From positions 434,001 to 498,000 of the forward strand of contig NZ_JAUEQY010000002.1 in the NCBI RefSeq assembly GCF_030406325.1: a stretch of DNA of 64,000 bases, written 5' to 3'. This DNA comes from Actinomadura sp. DC4. GTDB taxonomy: Bacteria; Actinomycetota; Actinomycetes; Streptosporangiales; Streptosporangiaceae. How positions within the stretch are numbered: position 1 is the first letter of the stretch; each line of letters starts with the position of its first letter. A program made the translations under genes and the position numbers. Shown here piece by piece: positions 25,677 to 34,548 of the stretch. The notes beneath the pieces are model-generated. The model did no database searches and had not been told where the DNA came from. It saw only the letters and a program-made list of their open reading frames with translations.

Positions 25677-26960
25677 TCATGACCTCCAGACAGGACCGTC
25701 GGGATAGGCGTACTCCGCACGACTCTCGGGTCTGATCTCCGCCGACATGCCGGGCGCCGTCGGCGCGAGGTAGCGGCCGGCGGCGATCCGTACGGGATCG
25801 GTGAAGTGCTCGTGCAGGTGGTCGACGTACTCGATCACCCGGTCCTCGGTGGAGCCGCTGACCGCGAGGTAGTCGAACATCGCCAGGTGCTGGACGAGCT
25901 CGCACAGCCCCACGCCGCCCGCGTGCGGGCAGACCGGCACGCCGTACTTCGCCGCGAGCAGCAGGATCGCGACGTTCTCGGTGACGCCGGCGACCCGGCA
26001 GGCGTCGAGTTGCAGCACGTCGATCGCCTCGGCCTGCAGCAGTTGCTTGAAGACCACCCGGTTGGCGACGTGCTCGCCGGTCGCCACTCGTACGGGACGG
26101 ACGCCGGCACGGATCGCGGCGTGCCCGAGCACGTCGTCGGGGCTGGTCGGCTCCTCGATCCACCACGGCTCGTACGGCTGGAGCGCGCGTACCCACTCGA
26201 TCGCCTGCGTGACGTCCCAGCGCTGGTTGGCGTCGACGGCGATCCGGACGTCCGGCCCGACCGCCTCGCGCGCCAGCCGCATGCGGCGGATGTCGTCGTC
26301 GAGGTCGCCACCGACCTTGAGCTTGATCTGGGTGAAGCCGTCCGCGACCGCCTCGAGAGACAGGCGCGTGAGCTTGTCGTCGGTGTAGCCGAGCCAGCCG
26401 GGCGTCGTGGTGTAGGCGGGGTAGCCGGTGGCGAGCAGCGCGGCCTCCCGTTCGGCGCGTCCGCCGCGGGCCGCGGTGAGCAGGTCGCGGGCCTCGTCCG
26501 GCGTCAGCGCGTCGGTGAGGTAGCGCCAGTCGGCCAGGTCGACCACCTGGTCGGGCGTCATGTCCGACAGCAGCCGCCACACCGGCACCCCGGCCACGCG
26601 GCCGGCCAGGTCGAACGCCGCGTTGACGAGCGCGGCGGCGGCCATGTGGACGACGCCCTTCTCCGGGCCGAGCCAGCGGAGCTGGGAGTCGTGCGCGAGC
26701 CGCCGGGCGAACTCCCCCAGGTCGGCGAGGTCGAGGTCCTGACCGACGACGAGCGGCGCGTACGCCTCGATCGCGGCGGTGCACAGCTCGTTGCCGCGCC
26801 CGATCGTGAAGCAGAAGCCGTGCCCCTCCGCGCCGGAGTCGGTGCGCAGGACGACGTACGCGGCGGAGTAGTCGGGGTCGGGGTTCATGGCGTCGGAACC
26901 GTCGAGGCGCCGCGACGTCGGGAACCGCACGTCGTGCACGTCGAGCGCGCTGATCTTCAT
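25677..26960 (-). CDS. L-fuconate dehydratase (enolase superfamily)
   Basis: A 427-aa enolase-superfamily enzyme. The N-terminal [20 protein letters not shown] is a hallmark of L-fuconate dehydratases, including human ENOSF1. Catalytic features are KLKVG (K213, K215), VDANQRWD and [11 protein letters not shown] as metal ligands, ATGEH, and a His in [10 protein letters not shown]. It dehydrates L-fuconate to 2-keto-3-deoxy-L-fuconate. It is flanked by the SDR and FAH genes and overlaps the latter as ATGA. This is the strongest substrate marker in the operon. Confidence 0.94.
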   Translation of the reverse strand: MKISALDVHDVRFPTSRRLDGSDAMNPDPDYSAAYVVLRTDSGAEGHGFCFTIGRGNELCTAAIEAYAPLVVGQDLDLADLGEFARRLAHDSQLRWLGPEKGVVHMAAAALVNAAFDLAGRVAGVPVWRLLSDMTPDQVVDLADWRYLTDALTPDEARDLLTAARGGRAEREAALLATGYPAYTTTPGWLGYTDDKLTRLSLEAVADGFTQIKLKVGGDLDDDIRRMRLAREAVGPDVRIAVDANQRWDVTQAIEWVRALQPYEPWWIEEPTSPDDVLGHAAIRAGVRPVRVATGEHVANRVVFKQLLQAEAIDVLQLDACRVAGVTENVAILLLAAKYGVPVCPHAGGVGLCELVQHLAMFDYLAVSGSTEDRVIEYVDHLHEHFTDPVRIAAGRYLAPTAPGMSAEIRPESRAEYAYPDGPVWRS

Positions 26961-27790
26961 GCGAGCCTCTGCCTCTGACGGCCGAGCCCGTCGATCTCGA
27001 GCTCGACCAGGTCGCCGGTACGCAGGTACGAGCCGCCGGCCATCCCGACTCCGGCGGGGGTTCCGGTGTTGATGACGTCGCCGGGGTCCAGGACCATGAA
27101 CTGGCTGAGGTACCAGATGAGGTGGTCCACGCCGAAGACCATGTTCTTCGTGCTGCCGTCCTGGCGGAGCTCGCCGTTGACCCAGAGCCGCAGGCCGAGG
27201 TCCTGCGGGTCGGCGATCTCGTCGGCGGTGACGAGGTGGGGGCCGAGCGGGTTGAAGGTCTCACACGACTTGCCCTTGTCCCAGGTGCCGCCGCGTTCGA
27301 GCTGGTACTCCCGCTCGGAGACGTCGTTGCTGATCGCGTAGCCGGCGATCGTGTCACGTGCCTCATCGGGCGAGCCGAGGTAGCGGGCGCGGCCCTTGAG
27401 CACGACGGCGAGCTCGACCTCGTAGTCGGTCTTCTGGCTGCCGGGCGGGATCTTGACGTCGTCGTCGGGGCCGACGACGGTGTTGACCGCCTTCATGAAG
27501 ATGATCGGCTCGGCGGGGATGTCGAAGTTCGTCTCCTCCGCGTGGTCCCGGTAGTTGAGGCCGATACAGACGACCTTGCCGGGGCGGGCCACGGGCGCGC
27601 CGACGCGCCGGGTGTTACGGATGGGCGGCAGGTCGCCGGCCGCGTACGCCGCCTGCGCGTCGTCCAGGCCCGTCGCGAGGAAACCTGCGTCGATGTCGCG
27701 GGTCACACCGGACAGGTCCAGGAGCGTTCCGTCGTCGGCCAGGACCGCCGGCCGCTCGGCGCCTTCCGGTCCCACACGCAGCAGCTTCAC
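26957..27790 (-). CDS. FAH-family hydrolase, probable 2,4-diketo-3-deoxy-L-fuconate hydrolase
   Basis: A 277-aa fumarylacetoacetate-hydrolase-fold enzyme with [26 protein letters not shown] and metal-binding [13 protein letters not shown] segments. In the oxidative L-fucose route this fold cleaves 2,4-diketo-3-deoxy-L-fuconate to pyruvate and L-lactate. First gene of the leftward operon; the GTG at 27790 has AGGGGG upstream, and an ATG at 27847 would add sequence reaching into the regulatory region. L-lactate as product explains the co-operonic lutABC. Confidence 0.9.
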   Translation of the reverse strand: MKLLRVGPEGAERPAVLADDGTLLDLSGVTRDIDAGFLATGLDDAQAAYAAGDLPPIRNTRRVGAPVARPGKVVCIGLNYRDHAEETNFDIPAEPIIFMKAVNTVVGPDDDVKIPPGSQKTDYEVELAVVLKGRARYLGSPDEARDTIAGYAISNDVSEREYQLERGGTWDKGKSCETFNPLGPHLVTADEIADPQDLGLRLWVNGELRQDGSTKNMVFGVDHLIWYLSQFMVLDPGDVINTGTPAGVGMAGGSYLRTGDLVELEIDGLGRQRQRLA

Positions 27791-27907
27791 GCAGCCGTAC
27801 CCCCTCGTCGCTTTTTGGTGATTCATCGGACCACTTGCTTCCGACATGAGACCACTAGAGGCCGATGTCCTGGCAATACCCTGTTACGACTTTGTTACGT
27901 ACGCTGG

Positions 27908-27922
27908 ATTGGTACGACCAAT
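27908..27922. promoter_or_regulatory. Candidate GntR/FadR operator
   Basis: ATTGGT-ACG-ACCAAT is a perfect inverted repeat that contains TGGTnnnACCA, the typical FadR-subfamily operator core. It lies between the divergent FAH gene and the GntR regulator gene, so it can control both the 11-gene operon and the regulator. Confidence 0.75.
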
Positions 27923-27968
27923 CGAGTCGGACACAATGACCAGGCAGGCTGCCGGGGAGGGGACCCAC

Positions 27969-28712
27969 GTGCCGGACGAGACCGCCGCCAGGACGACCGT
28001 CACCCAGCGGGCGGTCGAGGAGATCAAGGCCAAGATCGCCACCGGGGAGCTGGAGCCGGGACAGCGGCTGCCGACCGAACGCGACCTCGCCGCCGACCTC
28101 GGCCTGTCCCGCAGCTCGATGCGCGAGGCGATCCGTGCGCTGACCGTGATGGGCGTGCTGGAGGCCCGGCACGGGGCGGGCATCTACGTGACCCGGCTCG
28201 AACCGGGCGACCTGCTGGAGACGTTCGGCGTCGTGGCGGAGATCTCGCGCGGCTCGACGCTGATGCACCTCGTACAGGTCCGCAAGATCCTCGAACCGGC
28301 CGCCGCAGCGGCGGCCGCGGCCCGCATCGACGAGGACGGCCTGCTCCGGCTGCGCGCCGAGATGACGGCGATGGAGCGCGGGACGACGGCCGAGGAGATC
28401 GTGGGGCACGACCTGGAGTTCCACCGGATCATCACGGAGGCCGCGGCCAATCCGGTGCTGGCGGCGATTCTGGGCGGGTTGAACAGCCGTACGTTCCGGG
28501 CGCGGGTGTGGCGCGGGTACCGCGAGGAGGGCGTGTTTCCGCGGACGTTCGCCGAGCACGAGCAGATCTACCGTGCGCTGGTCGAACGCGACCCGGACGG
28601 CGCCCGGGTGGCGGCGGCGGTGCACATCGGCGCGGTCGAGGATTGGGCCCGCCGCCAGGCCACGGTCGACGACTGGAGCCACGCCCAGCAGGACGGAGAG
28701 GCGTCGCCGTGA
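27969..28712 (+). CDS. FadR/GntR-family repressor of the sugar operon
   Basis: A 247-aa regulator: N-terminal winged helix (about 5-70, LPTERDLAADLGLSRSSMRE) and a C-terminal all-helical FCD effector domain, with metal-type ligands in the GHDLEFHRII and EHEQIYRAL helices. I select the GTG at 27969 because GGGGAGGGG lies six bases upstream; an ATG at 27936 has no ribosome site. It is divergent from the L-fucose/lactate operon, with a perfect operator-like site between them. The inducer is probably a pathway intermediate or lactate. Confidence 0.93.
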   Translation: MPDETAARTTVTQRAVEEIKAKIATGELEPGQRLPTERDLAADLGLSRSSMREAIRALTVMGVLEARHGAGIYVTRLEPGDLLETFGVVAEISRGSTLMHLVQVRKILEPAAAAAAAARIDEDGLLRLRAEMTAMERGTTAEEIVGHDLEFHRIITEAAANPVLAAILGGLNSRTFRARVWRGYREEGVFPRTFAEHEQIYRALVERDPDGARVAAAVHIGAVEDWARRQATVDDWSHAQQDGEASP

Positions 28713-28753
28713 CTCCCCCGCACCCGGACCAAGAGCCCCCGAGAGGAACCGCG

Positions 28754-29068
28754 ATGCGCGTCGCCCTGCACACTCGTCTGGCCCCGGGCCGCGAGGAGGC
28801 CTACGAACAGGCCCACCGGGAGGTGCCGACGTCCCTGGTGGCGGCCATCCGAGCGGCGGGCGCACATGAGTGGACCATCTGGCGCAGCGGGCTGGACCTG
28901 TTCCACGTGATCGACTGCGACGACTACGCGGGACTGCTGGCGGCGCTGGCCGACCTGCCGGTCAACGTGACCTGGCAGGCCCGGATGGCGGGCTACCTCG
29001 ACGTGGTGCACGACTACTCGGACGCGGACAAGGGCCTGCCCGAGGTCTGGCACCTCCCTCGCGAGTGA
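28754..29068 (+). CDS. L-rhamnose mutarotase-family protein (probable L-fucose mutarotase role)
   Basis: A 104-aa ferredoxin-like small enzyme of the RhaM/YiiL family. The conserved MRVALHTRLAPGREEAYEQAH, shown only in its N-terminal part, HEWTIWRSG and the C-terminal VVHDY with VWHLP are visible. It interconverts sugar anomers, which would feed the C1-specific dehydrogenase. It is 41 bases behind the GntR gene. Its last 55 bases overlap the 3' end of the convergent gene at 29014, which is unusual. Confidence 0.9.
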   Translation: MRVALHTRLAPGREEAYEQAHREVPTSLVAAIRAAGAHEWTIWRSGLDLFHVIDCDDYAGLLAALADLPVNVTWQARMAGYLDVVHDYSDADKGLPEVWHLPRE

Positions 29069-30822
29069 ACGCTCTCGTCACTGATGACGATGACGCTGAC
29101 GCTGACGCAGGAGCGTTGCCGGAAGGGGATCAGTTCACCGTCATGGGTGCGGGCGCTCGCGCTCGACGAGCCCCAGGCGATGCCTTGCCGGTCGTAGTCG
29201 ACCTGCCGGGTCCGTACCCGACGCGGGGGACCGTCGTCCGGCTGCCCGGACAGGGAGATCGCGGGACGGGGACCCCGGCCGTCCGCGTCCGGAGGGGCCG
29301 CCCACGACGGGGCGGCGAACTCGATCGTCGCGTTCTTCATCCCGGCCGCTTGGATCAGCTCTTCCACGGTCGTCTCCTGCATGAAGCCGAACGGCTTCTT
29401 CCAGACCGGGTTTTCCGGATCCGGAAGGCTCTTGGGATGAATCCAGGAGCCGAATATGATCTGACGCCCCTGCGCGTCGCGAGTGCCGGCGCTGATCGCC
29501 ACGTGTTCCGGCCAATCGAAGAAAACGATATGGCCGGCAGGTATGTCGGGCCCGCCGACGCCGCTTTCCGGGTCCACCGCATAGCGCTGGAGCGGCCCGC
29601 CGTACAGGGTCGCCATCAGGGCGCCGTAGTACTCCGCCATGGGCCGATACCACTTACGCCCGAATCGATCCTTCACCATGGGGTATTCATATGAATCATC
29701 CCCCCGATCGTACCGACGGTGATATCGCGTTGCATTGATCGCGACATTCGAGGCGTAGTCATAGATCTGCTGCAACCACCTCTTGTCGACGAGCCGCGCG
29801 CGATAGGCCGAGAAGAGAATGGCGTCCCAGCAGTTCATGATGCCGGTCTCCGCCGGTTCGGGAGCATCCTCATGGGCGAGCCACCGGGCCATGTCGTTCG
29901 GATGGCGCTCGTTCGTGACCTCGCTCGACCTCCAGCCGGCTTTCGGCTCAGGCCCGGTCGCCCCACGCCATCGCAGCCGGCCGACGAGGTCCCGCGCCGC
30001 GGAGACCGTCATCAGCCGCCGTTGCACGTGCTCACCGCCCCGGACGGACGGCTCAGGCGTGGCGAATGATGGTTCCGCCGCACCGGCAAGACCATGCCCG
30101 GCGCCGGGCGTCCAAGGTCCCGCCCCCGGCTGCACGGGCCGGGTCGGTATCCAAAGGTCGGTCGTGACGCCGGCCGATGGTTCCGCCGGGACCCGGGCGA
30201 GGACGAAAAGATGGCCGTTGATGGGACCTGAATCATCCGGGATACGGCTTTTAGAGATGACTCTGAACCGCAGGCCAAAGGTCACGGTGGCCTGGAACAG
30301 GACGACTCGGTCATAGAAAGAGTCACGGCCGCCCGCGCGTACTCCGTCGGCGACCTCCCGCCACTGGGTCACTCCCCGCGGGAGCGTCCAGCTCTTCAGC
30401 CGATCGGACGCTCTTTTCTCCCTCTTGGACAACTCCGCCGGCGGATACATCAGCCGGTTCAGATCATCGGCAAGGCGGCCGCGCAGGTCTTCGAGCGTGT
30501 TCACGCCCGCCATGAACCGCCCGGCGGCCCGCAACAGGACGCTTGTCAGCAGATGGTCCTCATCCGCCTCGGAAAGCCACAGCGCGACCCCCAGATGCGC
30601 GACGGCCTCCGGATAGCCGGTCAGCCAACGCGGGCGATGCGCCGAAGGCTGGTGGAAGGGACGCCGCACCGGCCGGGACCGGGGAGGAGATCCCGCCCGC
30701 CGGAGCGCCCCGCGATTCTCGACACGGGGCAGATCGACGGCCTGCGCCTGCACACAGGCCGGCGTCGGACCGGCGAGGCTGTGGCTGGACACACGCCAGA
30801 TCGCCTCACATGTGGTGGACAA
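29014..30822 (-). CDS. Unknown protein with cysteine-peptidase-like C-terminal half
   Basis: A frame of up to 602 aa that I do not recognise with confidence. The first 60-70 residues are Arg/Pro-rich and probably not translated; the TTG at 30822 is a default and the true start is unresolved. The middle is helical with LEDLRGRLADDLNRLMYPP. Near residue 335 comes ETGIMNCWDAILFSAYRA, and about 110 residues later PAGHIVFFDWPEHVAISAG. A Cys followed by a Gly-rich strand and a His on the next strand is the arrangement of NlpC/P60 or related papain-like folds. I recall similar modules in actinobacterial secreted or contractile-injection cargo proteins, but no such machinery is nearby. The last 20-30 residues look non-coding. 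Confidence 0.55.
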   Translation of the reverse strand: MSTTCEAIWRVSSHSLAGPTPACVQAQAVDLPRVENRGALRRAGSPPRSRPVRRPFHQPSAHRPRWLTGYPEAVAHLGVALWLSEADEDHLLTSVLLRAAGRFMAGVNTLEDLRGRLADDLNRLMYPPAELSKREKRASDRLKSWTLPRGVTQWREVADGVRAGGRDSFYDRVVLFQATVTFGLRFRVISKSRIPDDSGPINGHLFVLARVPAEPSAGVTTDLWIPTRPVQPGAGPWTPGAGHGLAGAAEPSFATPEPSVRGGEHVQRRLMTVSAARDLVGRLRWRGATGPEPKAGWRSSEVTNERHPNDMARWLAHEDAPEPAETGIMNCWDAILFSAYRARLVDKRWLQQIYDYASNVAINATRYHRRYDRGDDSYEYPMVKDRFGRKWYRPMAEYYGALMATLYGGPLQRYAVDPESGVGGPDIPAGHIVFFDWPEHVAISAGTRDAQGRQIIFGSWIHPKSLPDPENPVWKKPFGFMQETTVEELIQAAGMKNATIEFAAPSWAAPPDADGRGPRPAISLSGQPDDGPPRRVRTRQVDYDRQGIAWGSSSASARTHDGELIPFRQRSCVSVSVIVISDESVHSRGRCQTSGRPLSASE

Positions 30823-30827
30823 CGCGT

Positions 30828-31808
30828 CTACCGGGTGAAGTAGCGGCGCGGGTTGTCCACCAGCATCGTGTCGATGTCCTTCTCGCTCACCCCGGCCGCC
30901 CGGAGGGCCGGCAGTACGTCGTCGTGGATGTGCTCGTAGTGCCAGTTCGGCAGCATCTGGTCGCGCAGCGTCTGGAAATCAGCCCCGAACCAGTCGATCC
31001 AGCACATCGCGTCATGGCTCAACACCATCCGCGAGGCGTAGCCGCGCTCACAGAGCGCCACGATCGTCGCGACCCGGTCCGGTGTCGAGCGGTACACGTC
31101 GACGCCGAAGCGGTCCATGCCGAGCAGCGCTCCCGCGTCGGCCAGCCACATCAGGTAGTCCAGGTCTCCCGTGTCGCCGCTGTGCCCGACGACGACCTTC
31201 GACAGGTCGGCGTTCTCCGAACGGAGCAGGTCGATCACCCAGCGGCCGGTCTGCTCGACGGCGTTGGTGTGCACGGTGATCGGCGCGCCGGTCTCGCGGT
31301 GCGCGTACGCGACGGCGCGGCAGACGCGTTCGACACCCGGGGTCGGGTTCGGGTGTTCGACCGCGCACTTCAAGAAGGCCGCCTTCACGCCCGTGTCCGC
31401 GACACCCTCGGCGATGTCGCGGACGAACTCCTTGGCGAGCGGGTCCGGGCTCTCGTCCAAGAGCAGCCCGGGTCCCCGGTTGAGGAACGGCAGCGGCGCG
31501 TCGGTGTAGTGGTAGAAACCGGACGCCACGATGATGTTCAGCTCCGGCACCTGTTCGTTGATGCGCTGGATGCGCGGGATGTAACGCCCGCCGCCCCACA
31601 CCGTCGGGTCCACGAACGTACGGACGCCGCGCGCCGCCACCGAGCGGAGGCGTTCGATCGCGTCCGCGACCCGTTCCTCCTCGTCCCACCAGTCCTTGCC
31701 GTAGTTCTGGAGGTACTCCGTGCCGACGAAGAACACGTGCTCGTGCATCAGCGTCGTCCCGAGCGAGGCGACGTCGACGGCTCCGCGTACGGTCTCGACC
31801 GTGGGCAT
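30828..31808 (-). CDS. Phosphotriesterase-family metal hydrolase
   Basis: A 326-aa amidohydrolase-superfamily enzyme with the full phosphotriesterase/lactonase ligand set: H22 and H24 in MHEHVF, bridging K147 in AAFLKCAVEH, H180 in TVHTNA, H209 in VVGHSGD and D266 in LSHDAM. Members hydrolyse lactones or organophosphates; the native substrate is probably a lactone or ester. It starts 24 bases after the SDR gene at 31833, with which it forms a leftward unit. Confidence 0.92.
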   Translation of the reverse strand: MPTVETVRGAVDVASLGTTLMHEHVFFVGTEYLQNYGKDWWDEEERVADAIERLRSVAARGVRTFVDPTVWGGGRYIPRIQRINEQVPELNIIVASGFYHYTDAPLPFLNRGPGLLLDESPDPLAKEFVRDIAEGVADTGVKAAFLKCAVEHPNPTPGVERVCRAVAYAHRETGAPITVHTNAVEQTGRWVIDLLRSENADLSKVVVGHSGDTGDLDYLMWLADAGALLGMDRFGVDVYRSTPDRVATIVALCERGYASRMVLSHDAMCWIDWFGADFQTLRDQMLPNWHYEHIHDDVLPALRAAGVSEKDIDTMLVDNPRRYFTR

Positions 31809-31832
31809 GGCGGCCTCCTGAGAACTAGAACG

Positions 31833-32618
31833 CTAATTCTGAACCCCGGCCACCAATCTGCGAAGCCCCGAGAGCCAACGATCCGGATCGGCCGCCTTCC
31901 GCCGTACGAACTCGGCCACTTCCGGGTGGGGCAGGATCAGGAATCTCTCCTCCTCGAGCCCGAGAACGACCGCCTCGGCCACCTCCGACGGCTCCAGGAT
32001 CTTGCCCGCCGCCGCGACCGCCTTGGCCGCGAGGTGGCCGTCCAGGTTGCCGGTGAGCAGCGGCGTCCGTACGCCCTGCGGGCACAGCGCGCTCACGCCG
32101 ATGCCCTGGTCGCCGTAGGTCAGCGCCAGCCACTCGGCGAACGCCACCGCGGCGTGCTTGGTCACGGCGTACGGCGCGTCGCCCGGCTGGCTGAGCAGGC
32201 CCGCCGCCGAGCAGGTGTTCAGCAGATAGCCGCTGCCGCGCGACAGCATGCCCGGCAGGACCGCGCGCGCCGCGTACACGTGCGCCTGGACGTTCACCGC
32301 CCACGTCGCGGCCCACTGCTCGGCCGTCGCCTCCAGCCCGGCGCCGGTGCCGATGCCGGCGTTGGAACAGAGGAGATCGACCGGTCCGAGCCCGGAGGCG
32401 GCCTCGACCATCGCCTGGACCTGTGCCTCGTCGCCCACGTCCGTACGGCACACGACCGTAGGGCAGGACAGGCCGGCGGCGACCCGGCCGGCGGCGTCTT
32501 CGTCCAGGTCGGCGAGGCAGATGCCGGCGGCGCCCTCGGCGGCAAACCGGTCGGCCAGCGCGGCGCCGATCCCGCTGGCCGCTCCCGTGATCACGATGTT
32601 CTTCCCAGTCACCCGCAT
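31833..32618 (-). CDS. SDR family oxidoreductase
   Basis: A 261-aa short-chain dehydrogenase: TGAASGIG nucleotide motif, CSNAGIG, catalytic Ser in NTCSAAG and YAVTKHA. A C-terminal extension of about 30 residues (LILPHPEVAEFVRRK) is typical of the long-chain or acyl-substrate group. First gene of a leftward pair with the phosphotriesterase-family gene. Divergent from another SDR gene, with a long palindrome between them. Substrate unknown. Confidence 0.92.
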   Translation of the reverse strand: MRVTGKNIVITGAASGIGAALADRFAAEGAAGICLADLDEDAAGRVAAGLSCPTVVCRTDVGDEAQVQAMVEAASGLGPVDLLCSNAGIGTGAGLEATAEQWAATWAVNVQAHVYAARAVLPGMLSRGSGYLLNTCSAAGLLSQPGDAPYAVTKHAAVAFAEWLALTYGDQGIGVSALCPQGVRTPLLTGNLDGHLAAKAVAAAGKILEPSEVAEAVVLGLEEERFLILPHPEVAEFVRRKAADPDRWLSGLRRLVAGVQN

Positions 32619-32643
32619 GGCAGGAACGTAACATCTGTCACTA

Positions 32644-32669
32644 GGCTGAACCCGATTCGGGTGTCAGCC
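32644..32669. promoter_or_regulatory. 26-bp palindromic operator candidate
   Basis: Outer arms GGCTGA and TCAGCC enclose a 13-bp palindrome ACCCGA-T-TCGGGT, with a single unpaired G between the inner and outer right arms. It sits in the 78-base gap between two divergent SDR genes, so it is a good candidate binding site for a dimeric regulator. No regulator gene is adjacent. Confidence 0.55.
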
Positions 32670-32696
32670 GAATACGGCCGAGAGAAAGGCGGGAGC

Positions 32697-33470
32697 ATGG
32701 GGCTCGAGACCGGCCTGGCGGGCAGAACCGCGCTCATCACCGGAGCGTCGCGCGGCATCGGCAAGGCGACCGCGGTGGCGCTCGCGGCGGAGGGCTGCAA
32801 CGTCGTCCTGTCCTCCCGCAAACAAGACGCGCTGGAGGAGGTCGCGGCCGAGATCAGGGCGGCGCATCCAGGCGCCGGAGTGCTGCCGAAGGCCGCCCAC
32901 GTCGGCGACGAGGACGCCGCGCGCGCCTGCGTGCAGGCCGCCGTCGAGGAGTTCGGCGGCGTGGACGTGCTCGTCAACAACGCGGCCACGAGCCCGTACT
33001 TCGGCCCGATGGTCGATCTGGACGCCCCGCGCGCGGCCAAGACCGTGGAGGTCAACCAGTTCTCGATCGTGCTGTGGACGCAGCTCGCCTGGAAGCTGTC
33101 GATGGCCGAGCGCGGCGGCACGATCGTCAACACCGCCTCGGTCGGCGGCATGGTCACCGAGCACGGCATCGGGTACTACAACGCGACGAAGGCCGCCGTC
33201 ATCCACCTGACCAGGCAGTTCGCGATGGAGCTGGCTCCCACCGTACGCGTCAACGGTGTCGCTCCCGGGCTCGTACGGACCCATCTGGCCAAGGCCCTGT
33301 GGGAGGAGAACGAGGCGCAGATCGCCAAATACATGCCGCTCGGCCGGATCGGTGAGCCCGAGGACATCGCGAACGCCATCGTCTTCCTGGCCGGCGACAC
33401 GTCGAGCTGGATGACCGGCCAGACCATCGTCATCGACGGCGGCGGCACCGTCCGCCCCACGATCGCCTGA
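32697..33470 (+). CDS. SDR family oxidoreductase (3-oxoacyl reductase-like)
   Basis: A 257-aa classical SDR with TGASRGIG, NNAATSP, NTASVGG, and catalytic YNATKAA. The C-terminal GQTIVIDGGG is standard. It resembles FabG-like dehydrogenases that act on acyl-CoA or alcohol substrates. The ATG at 32697 is preceded by AAAGGCGGGAG. Ten bases separate it from the F420-dependent enzyme gene that follows, so the two form an operon. Confidence 0.92.
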   Translation: MGLETGLAGRTALITGASRGIGKATAVALAAEGCNVVLSSRKQDALEEVAAEIRAAHPGAGVLPKAAHVGDEDAARACVQAAVEEFGGVDVLVNNAATSPYFGPMVDLDAPRAAKTVEVNQFSIVLWTQLAWKLSMAERGGTIVNTASVGGMVTEHGIGYYNATKAAVIHLTRQFAMELAPTVRVNGVAPGLVRTHLAKALWEENEAQIAKYMPLGRIGEPEDIANAIVFLAGDTSSWMTGQTIVIDGGGTVRPTIA

Positions 33471-33480
33471 GGAGTCGTAC

Positions 33481-34425
33481 ATGTCGCGATGGGGACTGAC
33501 CATTCCGCTGATGGGGATGCCGCTCGCCCAGCACCAGGAGATCCTGGGCGAGCTGGAGGACCTCGGCTACACCGACGCCTGGTCGGCCGAGACCAACGGC
33601 ACCGACGCCTTCACGCCGCTCGCGCTCGCCTCCCAGTGGGCCCCGGGCCTGCGGCTCGGGCCCGCGATCGTACCCGTCTACACGCGCGGGCCGGGGCTGC
33701 TCGCCCAGCAGGCCGCCACGATCGCCGGTCTCGCGCCCGGCCGGTTCGTGCTGGGCATCGGCACGTCGTCCCCGGCGATCGTCCAGCGCTGGAACGGTAT
33801 CCCGTTCGAGGAGCCCTACCAGCGCGTACGCGACACGCTGCGCTTCCTGCGCCGCGCGCTGGCCGGGGAGAAGGTCACCGACGAGGCGCTCAACGTAAAA
33901 GGCTTCAAGCTCGACAACGCGCCCGAGACCCCGCCGGAGATCGTCCTCGCCGCGCTGCGCCCCGGCATGCTCCGGCTGGCCGCCCGCGAGGCGGATGGTG
34001 CGATCACCAACTGGCTGTCTCCTGAGGACGTACGGCAGGTACGGGGCGAGCTGGGCACCGAGAAGGAGCTCCTCGCGCGGATCTTCGTCTGCCCCACCCC
34101 GAACGCCGACGAGGCGCGGGCCCTCGGCCGCTGGATGATCGCCGCGTACCTGACCGTGCCGGTCTACGCGGCGTTCCACGAGTGGCTCGGACGCGGCGAG
34201 CGCCTGGCGGCCATGAACGATGCCTGGGCCGCAGGAGACCGCAAGGCCGCCCTGGCCGCCGTACCGGACGACGTCGTGGACGAGCTGGTCGTCCACGGGT
34301 CGCCGGAGGCCTGCCGCGACCGGGTGCGGGAGTACGTGGACAACGGCCTCGACACGCCGATCCTGGCGGTGCTGCCCGCGGAGGGAGTAAAGATTCCCGA
34401 GGCGGTGCGTGCCCTGGCGCCCTGA
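33481..34425 (+). CDS. LLM-class F420-dependent oxidoreductase
   Basis: A 314-aa luciferase-like TIM barrel. It has the N-terminal GLTIPLMGMPLAQHQEILGE, the GLAPGRFVLGIGTSSPAIVQ block shared by F420-dependent enzymes, and a C-terminal VHGSPEACRDRVREYVDNG. Coenzyme F420 use is the family rule in actinomycetes. GAGGAG lies before the ATG. Paired with the SDR at 32697; both probably modify one lipid or xenobiotic substrate. Confidence 0.92.
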   Translation: MSRWGLTIPLMGMPLAQHQEILGELEDLGYTDAWSAETNGTDAFTPLALASQWAPGLRLGPAIVPVYTRGPGLLAQQAATIAGLAPGRFVLGIGTSSPAIVQRWNGIPFEEPYQRVRDTLRFLRRALAGEKVTDEALNVKGFKLDNAPETPPEIVLAALRPGMLRLAAREADGAITNWLSPEDVRQVRGELGTEKELLARIFVCPTPNADEARALGRWMIAAYLTVPVYAAFHEWLGRGERLAAMNDAWAAGDRKAALAAVPDDVVDELVVHGSPEACRDRVREYVDNGLDTPILAVLPAEGVKIPEAVRALAP

Positions 34426-34548
34426 GTCCGGGTCGGCGGCTACTTTCCGGAGTCCGACGTTTGCCGGTCGTGATGTGGGGCATGGCAGGCGCAAGCACGG
34501 CCCCGGTCGTGCTCATTACGGAAAAACCGACAGAAGGAGCTGTTGACA

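Noticed and set aside
29083-29106. Tandem hexamers GATGAC, GATGAC, GCTGAC, GCTGAC
   Set aside because: Only four degenerate units inside a convergent overlap; too short to call a functional repeat.
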